DNA of 43,015 nucleotides from Methanothrix harundinacea (GTDB lineage Archaea > Halobacteriota > Methanosarcinia > Methanotrichales > Methanotrichaceae). Below are positions 15,928-25,324 of this stretch, one piece after another (the first letter of the stretch is position 1; every line of letters begins with the position of its first letter). The notes beneath the pieces were generated by a model, which made no database searches, was not told the DNA's origin, and was given only the letters and a program-made list of their open reading frames with translations. The stretch is from contig LGFT01000028.1 of NCBI GenBank assembly GCA_001509375.1, forward strand, positions 1 through 43,015, in the 5' to 3' direction. Position numbers and translations under genes: made by a program.

Positions 15928-17739
15928 ATGGTAGATTGCATAGTGCCTGATACGAGCGTGGTGATCGACGGCAGAGTCTCTGCCAAGGTGGCCTCCGGCG
16001 AGTATCGTGGCAAACGAGTTGTAGTCCCCGAAGCGGTGGTGGCGGAGCTAGAAGCCCAGGCGAACCACGGCCGCGAGACGGGGATCAAGGGGCTTGAAGA
16101 GCTGAGACGCCTCTCGGAGCTGGCGAAGTCCGGCAAGATCGAACTGGAATATGTGGGCGTAAGGCCGGACCTGGACCAGATAAAGCTCGCAGGAGGTGGA
16201 GAGATCGACGCCATGATCAGGGATGTGGCCTTGGACATCGGGGCCTTCTTCCTCACCAGCGACTCGATACAGTCCAGGGTGGCCGAGGCAATGGGGATCG
16301 AGGTGGAGTACGTCCGTCCCCAGAGGGAGGAGATCAAACCCATCAGCCTTGAGAAGTACTTCACTCCAGACACCCTATCGGTCCACCTCAAAGATGGGAC
16401 GGTCCCCATGGCCAAGAGGGGGAAGGTCGGGGAGTTCAGCCTGGTTAAGATCGGAAATCGGAGCCAGAGCGAGAGAGACCTCCGGGATATGGTGAGGGAG
16501 ATCTTTGAGAGGGTCAAGTCCGACCCCAACGCTCACATCGAGATGGAGAAGATCGGGGCGGCCGTCGTCCAGCTCGGTCCCATGAGGATCGCCATCGCCC
16601 GCCCCCCCTTCGCGGACGGCCTCGAGATAACGGCGGTGAGGCCCGTGGCCCGAGTCGACCTCGAGGACTACCGACACAGTGACGAGCTGAAGGCGAGGCT
16701 GAAAGAGGCCCATCGGGGGATAATGATCGCAGGCCCACCGGGGTCGGGCAAGTCCACCTTCGCCGCAGGGGTCGCAAAATACCTCCAGAAGTGCGACTAC
16801 GTCGTCAAGACCCTGGAGGCTCCAAGGGATCTCCAGGTCCCTCCGGAGATCACCCAGTACGGCCCTCTGGAGGGGAGCATGGAGGCATCGGCGGACATCC
16901 TTCTCCTGGTGAGGCCCGACTACACCATCTACGACGAGGTGAGGAAGACCAAAGACTTCCAGGTCTTCGCGGACCTGAGAATGGCTGGGGTCGGGATGAT
17001 CGGAGTGGTCCACGCCAATAAGCCCATCGACGCCCTCCAGAGGCTCATCGGACGGGTGGACCTGGGGATGATACCCCAGGTGATCGACACCATCGTCTTC
17101 ATCGAGAAGGGGGAGGTGACCAAAGTCATGGACGTGGAGTTCATGGTCAAGGTTCCATCGGGCATGACCGAGGCAGACCTCTCCCGGCCCGTCATCGTCG
17201 TCAAGGACTTCGAGACGGGAAGGGCCGAGTACGAGCTCTACACCTACGGGGAGGAGATCGTGATCATGCCTATATCGAAGGAGGGGATGAAGCCCGCATC
17301 CTGGAACCTCGCCTCCCGCCAGGTCCAAGAGGAGATGTCAAGCCACCTGAAGGGCCCCTTCGAGGTGGAGATGATCAGCGACTCCTCAGCGGTGGTGAGG
17401 GTTCTGGAGAAAGAGGCGGCGAAGGTAATAGGCAAGTCGGGAAAGAGGATCGAGCAGATAGAGAAGAACCTCGGGATCCATATAGACATCCAAACCTTCG
17501 ACGACCAGGAGGAGCCCCTCAGCCCTCATATCGAGGACACCGGCCGCCACCTGGCAATCTGGGTCGGCGGAAGTCCTGGGGAGAGGGTCGAGATCTACGT
17601 CGGAAAGGAGCCGGTATTCACGGCCACCGTCGGCCGGAGGGGCGACATCAGGATGGTGAAGTCCTCAGACCTCGCAAAGCAGATCATGCTGAGGCTGAAG
17701 CATGGCGAGAAGCTGGAGGCCCGGAAGATCCGGGACTGA
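15928..17739 (+). CDS. PIN domain / PilT-like ATPase / KH domain fusion protein
   Basis: The roughly 603-residue protein combines three modules. The N-terminal PIN nuclease-fold domain starts CIVPDTSVVIDGRV and has DAMIRD and a later LTSDS acidic set (residues 1-125). The central secretion-type ATPase has Walker A AGPPGSGKSTF near residue 270 and a Walker-B-like region around YTIYDEVRKT. The C-terminal KH RNA-binding motif is AAKVIGKSGKRIEQIEK. Such proteins are widespread in archaea and suggest RNA handling, but the reaction is undefined. ATG 15928 is preferred over ATG 15916 because GAAGGATG sits at proper distance before it. T-tracts follow the stop. Confidence 0.92.
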   Translation: MVDCIVPDTSVVIDGRVSAKVASGEYRGKRVVVPEAVVAELEAQANHGRETGIKGLEELRRLSELAKSGKIELEYVGVRPDLDQIKLAGGGEIDAMIRDVALDIGAFFLTSDSIQSRVAEAMGIEVEYVRPQREEIKPISLEKYFTPDTLSVHLKDGTVPMAKRGKVGEFSLVKIGNRSQSERDLRDMVREIFERVKSDPNAHIEMEKIGAAVVQLGPMRIAIARPPFADGLEITAVRPVARVDLEDYRHSDELKARLKEAHRGIMIAGPPGSGKSTFAAGVAKYLQKCDYVVKTLEAPRDLQVPPEITQYGPLEGSMEASADILLLVRPDYTIYDEVRKTKDFQVFADLRMAGVGMIGVVHANKPIDALQRLIGRVDLGMIPQVIDTIVFIEKGEVTKVMDVEFMVKVPSGMTEADLSRPVIVVKDFETGRAEYELYTYGEEIVIMPISKEGMKPASWNLASRQVQEEMSSHLKGPFEVEMISDSSAVVRVLEKEAAKVIGKSGKRIEQIEKNLGIHIDIQTFDDQEEPLSPHIEDTGRHLAIWVGGSPGERVEIYVGKEPVFTATVGRRGDIRMVKSSDLAKQIMLRLKHGEKLEARKIRD

Positions 17740-17758
17740 AGAGCTCTTCATCCTCCAC

Positions 17759-17782
17759 TTTTTTTCTCATCACCCATTTTTT
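17759..17782 (+). terminator. Oligo-T tracts after the PIN-ATPase gene
   Basis: A T7 run (17759-17765) and a T6 run (17777-17782) start 20 bases after the stop. They match archaeal U-tract termination. Confidence 0.5.
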
Positions 17783-17785
17783 CAG

Positions 17786-17824
17786 ATCCTCATCATATCA
17801 TATTCTGAATCCTCATCATATCAT
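17786..17824. repeat. 16-base direct repeat at the 3' end of the DUF63 gene
   Basis: ATCCTCATCATATCAT occurs at 17786-17801 and again at 17809-17824, 23 bases apart. The second copy contains the stop codon of the DUF63 gene. Confidence 0.8.
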
Positions 17825-18481
17825 GAGGGGGTACATCACCAGGGCAGTGCCGGCGAGGTCGATGAGAAAATTGGGGAGAACGTGCTTTTCGGTGTAGCCG
17901 AACCAGTCAACTCCGACGTAGGTGGAGCTGGCGTCCAGCATGTGAGCATACAGGATCAGAAGGTTGAGCCGATCGGACAGGAACGAGAACTTCAGCCGGG
18001 ATGCGGCCGCCCACGCCGCCAGGGCCACCGCCGACCCCAGGGAAAATATCGCCAGAGGCACCAAGAGGGACTCCGTTCCTTTCGAGAAGAGGAACAGGAA
18101 GTTGACTCCGGTCCAGAGCAGGCCGATGACGACATAGCCTGAGAGATACCGATCCTTCAGAACCCACCGAAAGAAGAAGAGGCTCGCCAGGGTTACCGCG
18201 GCCACCAGAAAGTAGATGATGGGCGTAATCAGCAGGTACTTCTCTGGGGCCGCCACCAGATTTGCGTCCTCGACGACCCGGAGGCTCGAGCCCGCCAGGA
18301 TGTAAGGGACGGTGCAGAAGATGAACTTCTCGTCGAGGATGATGTCGAGCCGTCGAAAGAGCCTGACGATCAGCAGGAGCATACATCCCAGGATCAGGGC
18401 CCAGGTGACGGTGTTCACCGGGTTGTAGCCTGTGTCGCTGATGATGGGTTCTATGTAGTATTCGTATATCCAGGGGTGCAA
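17816..18481 (-). CDS. DUF63-family multi-spanning membrane protein, possibly C-terminally truncated
   Basis: The 221-residue protein has about six hydrophobic spans and the DUF63-like beginning HPWIYEYYIEPIISDTGYNP, followed by a VNTVTWA span and a YAHMLDASSTYVGVD motif. This archaeal membrane family has no established function. The start is TTG at 18481, preceded by AGAGGAGCT. From memory, family members run 250-300 residues and end with further spans. Here the frame ends abruptly inside one copy of a direct repeat, so the last helix or two may be lost. It converges with the PIN-ATPase gene. Confidence 0.75.
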   Translation of the reverse strand: MHPWIYEYYIEPIISDTGYNPVNTVTWALILGCMLLLIVRLFRRLDIILDEKFIFCTVPYILAGSSLRVVEDANLVAAPEKYLLITPIIYFLVAAVTLASLFFFRWVLKDRYLSGYVVIGLLWTGVNFLFLFSKGTESLLVPLAIFSLGSAVALAAWAAASRLKFSFLSDRLNLLILYAHMLDASSTYVGVDWFGYTEKHVLPNFLIDLAGTALVMYPLMI

Positions 18482-18699
18482 AGGGGCCCAGCTCCTCTAG
18501 ATGATCTTCTCGATTGCGTAATTTGATCAATGTGGTGGCGACATGATATATTTAAGGATCGTTCTTCTATGGGCCGAAGAGCTGGGGATCGAAAGAGGAG
18601 GTGATGAGGGTGCTGTAATAACTGGGAGAAGGAGAGAAGAAAATACTGCGTCTCCCGCCAGCACTTATCCGTCCTCAACTTCGCGAAAGGCGCGGAAGA

Positions 18700-18707
18700 T
18701 TTATATA
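18700..18707 (+). promoter_or_regulatory. TATA box for psmB
   Basis: TTTATATA lies 63 bases upstream of the psmB ATG. The predicted transcription start is near 18730. The rest of 18482-18762 holds a second TATA-like element (18545-18554) suited to the divergent DUF63 gene, and no gene. Confidence 0.5.
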
Positions 18708-18762
18708 GTGATGGTGGTGAAGGGAACTCGTCCGTTTTCTGATTTTAATTCGAGGTATTTAG

Positions 18763-19386
18763 ATGGTCGAGGTGTTCAAAGGCACAACTACGGTGGGAAT
18801 CGTCTGCAAAGATGGTGTAGTGCTCGCATCAGAGAGCCGGGCCACCATGGGCAACTTCATCGCCAGCACCACTGCACAGAAGATATATCAGATCGCCGAT
18901 CGCGTCGGCTTGACCACCGCGGGGGTGGTGGGCGACGCTCAGTCCATCGTCAGGATGATCCAGGTGGAGTCGAGGCTCTACAATATGCAGAGGGGCGAAC
19001 CGATGACGGTCAAAGGGACAACCTCTCTTCTCTCCAACGTCCTCGCCTCTAGGCGATACTTCCCCTTCATGGTGCAGCTCTTGTTGGGCGGCGTAGATAA
19101 GAAGGGACCACAGCTCTTCTCCCTAGACGCCCTGGGAGGGCAGATCGAGGAGCAGAAGATCGTGGCCACGGGATCTGGTTCTCCCACCGCCTACGGAGTC
19201 TTGGAGGCGCTCTACGACCCCGAGATGGGAATCGAGGAGGGTGGGAAGCTCGCCGTAAGGGCCATACACAACGCCATGAAGAGGGATTCGGCTTCTGGCG
19301 ACATCATACAGTTGGTCAAGATCACCGGCGACAAGTATGAGGTGGTAGATGAATCTGTCGTGGAGAAGATCCGGCAAAACCTCTGA
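18763..19386 (+). CDS. psmB: 20S proteasome beta subunit
   Basis: The 207-residue subunit is the threonine protease of the archaeal proteasome. A seven-residue propeptide (MVEVFKG) precedes [20 protein letters not shown], so Thr8 becomes the catalytic N-terminal nucleophile after autocleavage. The conserved AQKIYQI supplies the active-site Lys and [13 protein letters not shown] is typical. It assembles with PsmA rings, encoded elsewhere. It is followed by fttA after 28 bases, a pair often seen near each other in related archaea by my recollection. Confidence 0.97.
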   Translation: MVEVFKGTTTVGIVCKDGVVLASESRATMGNFIASTTAQKIYQIADRVGLTTAGVVGDAQSIVRMIQVESRLYNMQRGEPMTVKGTTSLLSNVLASRRYFPFMVQLLLGGVDKKGPQLFSLDALGGQIEEQKIVATGSGSPTAYGVLEALYDPEMGIEEGGKLAVRAIHNAMKRDSASGDIIQLVKITGDKYEVVDESVVEKIRQNL

Positions 19387-19395
19387 GTATTAAAC

Positions 19396-19402
19396 TTTTT
19401 TT
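19396..19402 (+). terminator. U7 tract between psmB and fttA
   Basis: CTTTTTTT lies 10 bases after the psmB stop and 12 bases before the fttA start. It could partly terminate psmB transcripts ahead of the gene for the U-tract-recognising termination factor itself. Confidence 0.4.
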
Positions 19403-19414
19403 GGATGTGTTTCA

Positions 19415-21322
19415 TTGTCTGTTGAGGAAGTGCTCCTTGAGCTTAAGCGGAGAGTGCAGAGCAAACTGCCTCCGAACATAAACGTCACCGGCATCGAATT
19501 CGAGGGCCCTGAGCTGGTAATATACACTGACGACCCGAGAAGGCTGGCAGACGATGGAGAGATCATCCGCTCCCTTGCAAAAGATTTGAGAAAGAGAGTG
19601 GTGGTCAGGCCCGACCTGAAGGTCCTGGCCGACCCCGAGGGCGCGGTGAAGAAAATTCAATCGGTAGTTCCCCCTGAGGCGGGGCTCACCGACTATTATT
19701 TCGACGGCGAGACGGGGGAGGTGGTGATAGAAGCCGAGAAGCCAGGGCTCGTGATCGGGCGGCACGGAGCTACTCTTCGAGAGATCACAAAGCTGATCGG
19801 CTGGACCCCGAAGGTGGTGAGGACGCCGCCCGTCCGATCCAGCACCATCGCCAACACCAAAGAGTATCTCCGGAGCGTCCAGTCGGAACGGAAGGAGATA
19901 CTCAAGACGATCGGAAGGAGGATCCATCGGGATGTAGCCTCGAAAGACCAGTGGGTCAGGATAACCACCCTCGGCGGGTGCCGGGAGGTGGGAAGAAGCT
20001 GCATGCTCCTCTCGACCCCGGAGTCGAAGATCATCGTTGATTGCGGCGTAAATGTCGGGTCTGACGACAGCGCTACTCCCTACCTGTACGTCCCAGAGGC
20101 GTACCCCCTAAACCAGATCGACGCCGTGGTCCTCACCCACGCCCATCTCGACCATGCTGGCCTCGTTCCTATGCTCTATAAGTACGGTTACGAGGGTCCG
20201 ATATACTGCACCCAGCCCACAAGAGACCTCTTCGTCCTCCTCCAGCTCGACTACATCGATATAGCGGGGAGGGAGGGGAAGAGGATACCTTACGAGTCGG
20301 CGATGATCAGGGAGGCTCTGAAGCACACCATTACCCTCAACTACGGTGACGTGACCGACATCGCCCCCGATACGAAGCTCACCATGCACAACGCAGGCCA
20401 CATCCTGGGGTCTGCGATCTGTCACTTCCACGTGGGAGATGGCCTCTACAACGTCGCCTTCACTGGGGACTTCAAGTTCGAGAAGACGAGGCTCTTTGAT
20501 CCCGCCGTCCACTCCTTCCCCAGGCTTGAGACCCTGGTGATGGAGGCGACCTACGGCGGATCAAGCAGCACCCAGCCCTCTCGGAAAGAGGCCGAAGGGA
20601 GGTTATTGAAGGTGGTCCGGGAGACGATAAGGCGGGGCGGAAAAGTGGTCATCCCGGCCTTCGCAGTGGGAAGAAGCCAGGAGGTGATGATCGCCCTCGA
20701 GGAGGCGATCAGGAAGAAGTATCTCGACGAGATCAACGTCTACCTCGACGGCATGATCTACGAGGCCACTGCCATCCACACCACATACCCCGAGTACCTG
20801 AACAACGAGCTTCGTGACCTCATCTTCCATAAGGGGATCAACCCCTTCCTCTCTGAATGTTTCGTCCAGGTGGAGACCGCCAATCAGCGGACGAACGTCA
20901 TGGAAGGCGACCCATGCGTCATCCTGGCGACGAGCGGGATGATGAACGGTGGCCCCATCCTCGAATATCTTAAGGGCCTGGGGCCCGACGAGAGGAACAC
21001 CCTGGTGATCGTGGGATACCAGGCTGAGGGGACCCTAGGCCGCCGGATTCAGAAGGGATGGAACGAGGTCCCCCTCTCCTCCGAGGGGAGGACCCAGACG
21101 GTCAAGATCAACCTGGAGGTGGTGACCGTCGACGGCTTCTCAGGCCACTCCGACCGAAACCAGCTGATGGACTATGTGAGGCGGGTCTACCCCAAACCCT
21201 CGAGGGTGATCACAAACCACGGTGACGAGAGCAACTGTCTCGACCTCGCCAGCTCCATATACAAGAAGCACAGAATACCGACGATGGCGCCCATGAACCT
21301 GGAGACGATAAGGCTCATCTGA
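19415..21322 (+). CDS. fttA: FttA/aCPSF1: KH-domain beta-CASP ribonuclease, transcription termination factor
   Basis: The 635-residue protein is the archaeal CPSF73 relative that cleaves nascent RNA at U-rich sites and terminates transcription. Two KH-type RNA-binding modules occupy roughly residues 1-140. The metallo-beta-lactamase domain has HAHLDHAG at 242-249 and GHILGSA. The beta-CASP part has [10 protein letters not shown], and the C-terminal [14 protein letters not shown] supplies the last metal-binding residues. The start is TTG at 19415, giving the usual [15 protein letters not shown]-terminus. It is probably co-transcribed with psmB. Confidence 0.96.
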   Translation: MSVEEVLLELKRRVQSKLPPNINVTGIEFEGPELVIYTDDPRRLADDGEIIRSLAKDLRKRVVVRPDLKVLADPEGAVKKIQSVVPPEAGLTDYYFDGETGEVVIEAEKPGLVIGRHGATLREITKLIGWTPKVVRTPPVRSSTIANTKEYLRSVQSERKEILKTIGRRIHRDVASKDQWVRITTLGGCREVGRSCMLLSTPESKIIVDCGVNVGSDDSATPYLYVPEAYPLNQIDAVVLTHAHLDHAGLVPMLYKYGYEGPIYCTQPTRDLFVLLQLDYIDIAGREGKRIPYESAMIREALKHTITLNYGDVTDIAPDTKLTMHNAGHILGSAICHFHVGDGLYNVAFTGDFKFEKTRLFDPAVHSFPRLETLVMEATYGGSSSTQPSRKEAEGRLLKVVRETIRRGGKVVIPAFAVGRSQEVMIALEEAIRKKYLDEINVYLDGMIYEATAIHTTYPEYLNNELRDLIFHKGINPFLSECFVQVETANQRTNVMEGDPCVILATSGMMNGGPILEYLKGLGPDERNTLVIVGYQAEGTLGRRIQKGWNEVPLSSEGRTQTVKINLEVVTVDGFSGHSDRNQLMDYVRRVYPKPSRVITNHGDESNCLDLASSIYKKHRIPTMAPMNLETIRLI

Positions 21323-21364
21323 TCCTGGAAATGGATTGGCCAAAAAAGATGTTTGGATAGGGGA

Positions 21365-21424
21365 AGATGTCAAGACAAAAGGCTGCGGCCCGATCCCCGC
21401 AGCCTTCGGCCCTTCCTGGCATCT
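21365..21424 (+). ncRNA. Potential structured RNA or leader hairpin downstream of fttA
   Basis: A 10-base perfect stem (AAGGCTGCGG at 21379-21388 with CCGCAGCCTT at 21397-21406) closes an 8-base loop. An outer 8-base stem (AGATGTCA at 21365 with TGGCATCT at 21417, one G-U pair) encloses it. It sits in the 235-base gap before the next regulator gene. A transcript is not demonstrated; a terminator-like or leader role is possible. Confidence 0.35.
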
Positions 21425-21557
21425 GTCGGGAGGGTGAAGATGACACCTACTCGCCATCACCTCCTGGAATCGACCATAACGCGTCTCGATGGCGGCGATG
21501 GATTCTTCAAAAGATTTATCAAATTTGAGCGCCAATTGGCGGGCGAGGTTTTGTGCG

Positions 21558-22073
21558 ATGGGAAAGAGAACTCGGATAATCAACGATCCCTCCGATCTTG
21601 TTCCTCTGCTCCTGGCTTTCGGTTCAGAAGTTCATAAGCAGGTATTTGAAGAGCTCTGCTGTGATTGGCGTACAGAAGCGGAGCTTTCAGAGATTATCGG
21701 CGACCCGAGAGGGGTTCATAGGAGCCTCGATCTTCTGAAGAAGAGCGGATTGGCGGAGACCAAGTGGAAGACGCCAAAACCCGGTGAAACCCCGGAGAAG
21801 GAGTATCACTCCAGCTACTCACGGATTCAGGCGAACTTCGTCTGTTCCCTGGAGGATCTGAGCGAGCTGATATACCTCACCTCGATGTCAGAAGATGAGC
21901 TCCGGGAGATCACCGAGAAGATCGAGGAGGTCGTCGCCAAGGGCAACACCTCGCTCAATAACCTCTCCCGAGAGCTGAATCTCAGCCAGGCCTTCATAAG
22001 AGGCGCTGCGAAACGAGCGGAGAGGCTCACCGTTAGGGGTCAGCGGATCGAGCTCTCCAGAGAAGAGGTTTAG
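21558..22073 (+). CDS. ArsR-like winged-helix transcriptional regulator
   Basis: The 171-residue protein has an N-terminal winged helix: VHKQVFEELCCDWRTEAELS, then EIIGDPRGVHRSLDLLKKSG as the recognition region, and a KEYHSSYSRIQANF wing-like segment. The C-terminal half is helical and charged and includes a second possible HTH (LNNLSRELNLSQAFIRGAAK). No ligand-binding Cys pair is evident. Translation most likely starts at ATG 21558, with GAGGT nine bases ahead. Three bases separate it from the next regulator, so the two are co-transcribed and may act together. Confidence 0.82.
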   Translation: MGKRTRIINDPSDLVPLLLAFGSEVHKQVFEELCCDWRTEAELSEIIGDPRGVHRSLDLLKKSGLAETKWKTPKPGETPEKEYHSSYSRIQANFVCSLEDLSELIYLTSMSEDELREITEKIEEVVAKGNTSLNNLSRELNLSQAFIRGAAKRAERLTVRGQRIELSREEV

Positions 22074-22076
22074 AAG

Positions 22077-22865
22077 ATGGTCGACGTTTTACAGAGCAAG
22101 AGGGACAGCTCCAGGTTCCAGATCCTGGTGGAGATCGCCGCAAACCAGCCTAACGTCCGGCAGAAGGAGGTGGCCGACAGGCTCGGCGTCACGCCCCAGG
22201 CCATCTCCGAGTACATCAAGGACCTGGTGGCCGACGGGCTCGTGATATCCGACGGCAGGATGAGATATCGGATCACAAAAGAGGGGGTGGAGTGGCTCCT
22301 CGAGAGCGCCGCCGAGCTGAAGAGGTACGCCAGGTTCGTAATGGAGGAGATCATAAGCCACGTCTCCGTCTGGGGAGCCATCGCCGACGAGGACCTCGAG
22401 GAGGGGGAGACGGTATCTCTGGAGATGAGGGACGGGCTCCTCTACGCTGGCCGGAGGGAGGGGGAGAGCGCAACTGGAGTCACCATCGCCGAAGCCCGGG
22501 CCGGAGAGGACGTGGGGATCTCAAACCTCAAGGGGCTGATCAGCCTTACCGAGGGGAAGATCACCGTCTGCAAGGTTCCCAGGGTCCAGATGGGCGGGTC
22601 TCGGAATGTGAACCTCGCGGCCCTCACCAACCTAATCTCCAATGGGAAGATGGTGGGTGCCCTGGGGATAGAGTCTCTTGTAGCCCTGAGAAAAGTCGGC
22701 CGGGAGCCGGACGTCTTCTTCGGGGCGAAGGAGTCGGCGGTGGAGTCGGCCTTTCACGGCGTATCCTCGGTGATCATCTGCGTCGACGAGCAGGTTCCAA
22801 ACCTCATGGGAAGGCTTGAAGCCGAGGGGCTGAAGTACGAGCTCGTCGACTTAACGGCGTCCTGA
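22077..22865 (+). CDS. Winged-helix regulator with C-terminal ligand-binding-like domain
   Basis: The 262-residue protein starts with a clear winged helix: RFQILVEIAANQPNVRQKEV, then ADRLGVTPQAISEYIKDLVA (recognition helix) and a MRYRITKEGVEWL wing. Residues 110-262 form an alpha/beta domain of unknown ligand, with repeated Gly-rich stretches and VALRKVGREPDVFFGAKES. A similar architecture is widespread in methanogens, but no target is known to me. It is encoded between the ArsR-like gene and the helicase on one strand. Confidence 0.82.
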   Translation: MVDVLQSKRDSSRFQILVEIAANQPNVRQKEVADRLGVTPQAISEYIKDLVADGLVISDGRMRYRITKEGVEWLLESAAELKRYARFVMEEIISHVSVWGAIADEDLEEGETVSLEMRDGLLYAGRREGESATGVTIAEARAGEDVGISNLKGLISLTEGKITVCKVPRVQMGGSRNVNLAALTNLISNGKMVGALGIESLVALRKVGREPDVFFGAKESAVESAFHGVSSVIICVDEQVPNLMGRLEAEGLKYELVDLTAS

Positions 22866-22875
22866 TCGAGCCTCG

Positions 22876-25314
22876 ATGTCGATCGCGGTTCTGGCCAGGG
22901 CTGAGAAGGGCAGGGTTCTCATTCTCCCTCTTCGGGGTGCTGAGACCCTATTCGAGGGGTATCTCCGCCTCCAGGAGACGCCAAAAGGGCCGAGGCCCAA
23001 GAAGTTTCTGGTCAATAAAGATGGGGACGAGAGGTACCTCCAGCCCGAGGACCTGGTCAGACTCCTCCGGAAGGCCAGCGCCATCTACATCGCGCGGGGA
23101 GACCCCGCTGTTGAGGACCAGTTCATCACATTTCTCGAAGGATACCAGCTCCCTCACCGGAAGGTCTCGATCTGTCAGCAGTGCCTCTCGGAGAAGAGAA
23201 GGTTCACCCCCCTGGACGGAAGGGCGATCAGGTTTAAGGGCGGCTTGATCTGCGAGCGTTGCGCCGCCGAGGAGCTCCGGAGAGAGGCCGACTTCAGGCA
23301 CCTGGGCCGGGCGGCGAAGCTCCACATGGCTAGGCTCCTTCTCAAGAGAAGAGACCTCGACGACGTCCTCTCCCTCCTCAGCCTTGAGAGGCTCGACTCG
23401 GACATGACCAAATTCGACGAGATACCAGCGATGAAGGAGGAGGACCCGATGCTCGTCGAGGCCCTCGACCTCCCTCCCGAGTTCAAGAGTTTTCTAATGA
23501 AGAGGACTGAGACGCTCCTTCCGGTCCAGGCCAAAGCGGTTCGTGGGGGGCTCTTGAAGGGGAATAACCTCCTGGTCGTCTCGGCCACCGCCACCGGCAA
23601 AAGCCTCGTGGGGGAGATGGCGGGGATCAAGAACTTCCTGGACGGGAGGGGAAAGCTCCTCTTTCTCGTCCCTCTGGTGGCCTTGGCGAACCAGAAGTAC
23701 GATCAGCTCTCCCTCTATCGGGATCTGGGGGCCAGAACGTCGATAAGGGTGGGGGTTTCAAGGATCAAGCTCGGCAAGGGAAAGAGGATGAGCACGGATC
23801 TGAACTCGGAGATCATCGTCGGGACCTACGAGGGGGCGGACCAGGTTCTCCGGACAGGAAGGAACCTGGGCAGGGTCGGGACGGTGGTGATCGACGAGGT
23901 CCACATGCTCGAGGAGGCAGAACGGGGCCATCGCCTCTCGGGTCTGATCGCAAGGCTCCGGTTCTCCTTTCCTCAGGCCCAGTTCATCTACCTCTCGGCG
24001 ACCGTGGGAAACCCCGACGCTCTCGCAAAGGAGCTCGGCTCCGACCTCATCGACTACGCAGTGAGGCCCGTTGCCATCGAGCGGCACCTGATCTTCGCAG
24101 AATTTCAGGAGAAGAGGGGACTTTTGAGGAGGCTCGTCCGGGAGGCGGCCTCCAGGACCTCCTCTACGGGTTACAAAGGCCAGACGATAATCTTCACCAA
24201 CTCGCGGAAGAACTGCAACAGCCTAGCCATGGCCATACCAAACTCCGCCGCCTACCACGCCGGGATGCAGTACGATCAGAGAAGGAAGGTGGAGGCTCTC
24301 TTCACCGAGGGGAAGATCGACGCCGTAGTGACGACGGCCGCCCTCGCCGCAGGCGTCGACTTTCCCGCCTCCCAGGTGATCTTCGACTCCCTCGCCATGG
24401 GGATCGAGTGGCTGTCCGTCCACGAGTTCAACCAGATGTTGGGAAGAGCCGGGAGGCCCGGATACCACGACCGGGGGATCGTCTACCTCCTTCCCGAGCC
24501 CGGCAAGAAGTACCAGGGCGGGAGAAGCGAGTCCGAGGACGAGGTGGCTCTGCAGCTGCTGCGGGGGCAGATGGAGGACGTCCTCCCCGAGTACGAGGAG
24601 GAAGAGCAGCAGGAGGAGGTCTTGGCCAACGCCGTGGTGGCTAGGTCGAAGGAGGAGCTGGTCCGGCTCCACAGGCTGACCATCGGCCTCGACGATATGA
24701 ACTTCAGCCTCAGGCTCCTCGCAGACGCGGGTCTCGTGAAGGGCATCGATCCCACCCCCATCGGACGGGCTGCTGCAGCCCACTTCCTCACCCCGGAGCA
24801 GGTAAAGGTGATCCGAGAGGGGCTCGCTGAGGAGAAGCCGCCTCTAGAGGTGGCCGTCGACCTGGAGAGCTTTGAGGACCTCTACCTCAAGGCGGCAGAC
24901 CGGATCTCGGCGAAGCTTCGGATGCAGGTCTCATCGAGGGCCCTCCACGGCTCGGTGATGGACCTCCTCAGCGGCGAAGACCTCACCAAGCTCGACCCGA
25001 AGGTGCGTGAGGAACTTTTGAACTTCGCCAAGGAGTTCACAAGATGCAGCTGCCAAGAAGCCCCTTACTGCGGCTGCCCCGAGCGGAAGGTCTCCCTCAA
25101 GATCCTGGAGCTCCGGTCCGAGGGGGCAAGCCCGAACCGGATCATCCAGGAGTTCAACGACTCTTACGGGATATACGCCTACACCGGCGATCTGATCAAC
25201 TACCTGGATACGATCGTCCGCCACCTGGAGGCGATCGAGGATATCGCCCGGGTCCTCGGCAAAAGGGAGAGGGCTAAGGAGGCGAAGAGGCTCCGGGAGA
25301 GGATCGAGGGTTGA
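22876..25314 (+). CDS. Large archaeal DExH-box helicase with Cys-rich N- and C-terminal modules
   Basis: The 812-residue superfamily 2 helicase has motif I VVSATATGKSLVGEMAG (about residue 236), DEVH box VVIDEVHML (about 338), motif III FIYLSATVGN and motif VI QMLGRAGRPGY (about 522), similar to Hel308/Ski2-like enzymes. Before the motor is a zinc-ribbon-like pair, CQQC then CERC (about 101-123). After it comes CSCQEAPYCGCPERK (about 716-730), a second possible metal site near a DUF5814-like C-terminus. Its substrate, DNA or RNA, is unknown. It lies 10 bases after the regulator gene and is probably in the same operon. Confidence 0.88.
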   Translation: MSIAVLARAEKGRVLILPLRGAETLFEGYLRLQETPKGPRPKKFLVNKDGDERYLQPEDLVRLLRKASAIYIARGDPAVEDQFITFLEGYQLPHRKVSICQQCLSEKRRFTPLDGRAIRFKGGLICERCAAEELRREADFRHLGRAAKLHMARLLLKRRDLDDVLSLLSLERLDSDMTKFDEIPAMKEEDPMLVEALDLPPEFKSFLMKRTETLLPVQAKAVRGGLLKGNNLLVVSATATGKSLVGEMAGIKNFLDGRGKLLFLVPLVALANQKYDQLSLYRDLGARTSIRVGVSRIKLGKGKRMSTDLNSEIIVGTYEGADQVLRTGRNLGRVGTVVIDEVHMLEEAERGHRLSGLIARLRFSFPQAQFIYLSATVGNPDALAKELGSDLIDYAVRPVAIERHLIFAEFQEKRGLLRRLVREAASRTSSTGYKGQTIIFTNSRKNCNSLAMAIPNSAAYHAGMQYDQRRKVEALFTEGKIDAVVTTAALAAGVDFPASQVIFDSLAMGIEWLSVHEFNQMLGRAGRPGYHDRGIVYLLPEPGKKYQGGRSESEDEVALQLLRGQMEDVLPEYEEEEQQEEVLANAVVARSKEELVRLHRLTIGLDDMNFSLRLLADAGLVKGIDPTPIGRAAAAHFLTPEQVKVIREGLAEEKPPLEVAVDLESFEDLYLKAADRISAKLRMQVSSRALHGSVMDLLSGEDLTKLDPKVREELLNFAKEFTRCSCQEAPYCGCPERKVSLKILELRSEGASPNRIIQEFNDSYGIYAYTGDLINYLDTIVRHLEAIEDIARVLGKRERAKEAKRLRERIEG

Positions 25315-25324
25315 AGTCTCGATC

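Noticed and set aside
18595-18640. Possible C/D-box guide RNA (GTGATGA motif) upstream of psmB
   Set aside because: No matching D box (CTGA) or paired C'/D' boxes occur at suitable spacing.
18543-19052. 169-codon frame overlapping psmB
   Set aside because: Over most of its length it is a shifted reading of psmB with Arg/His-rich content, and its start lies in a TATA element.
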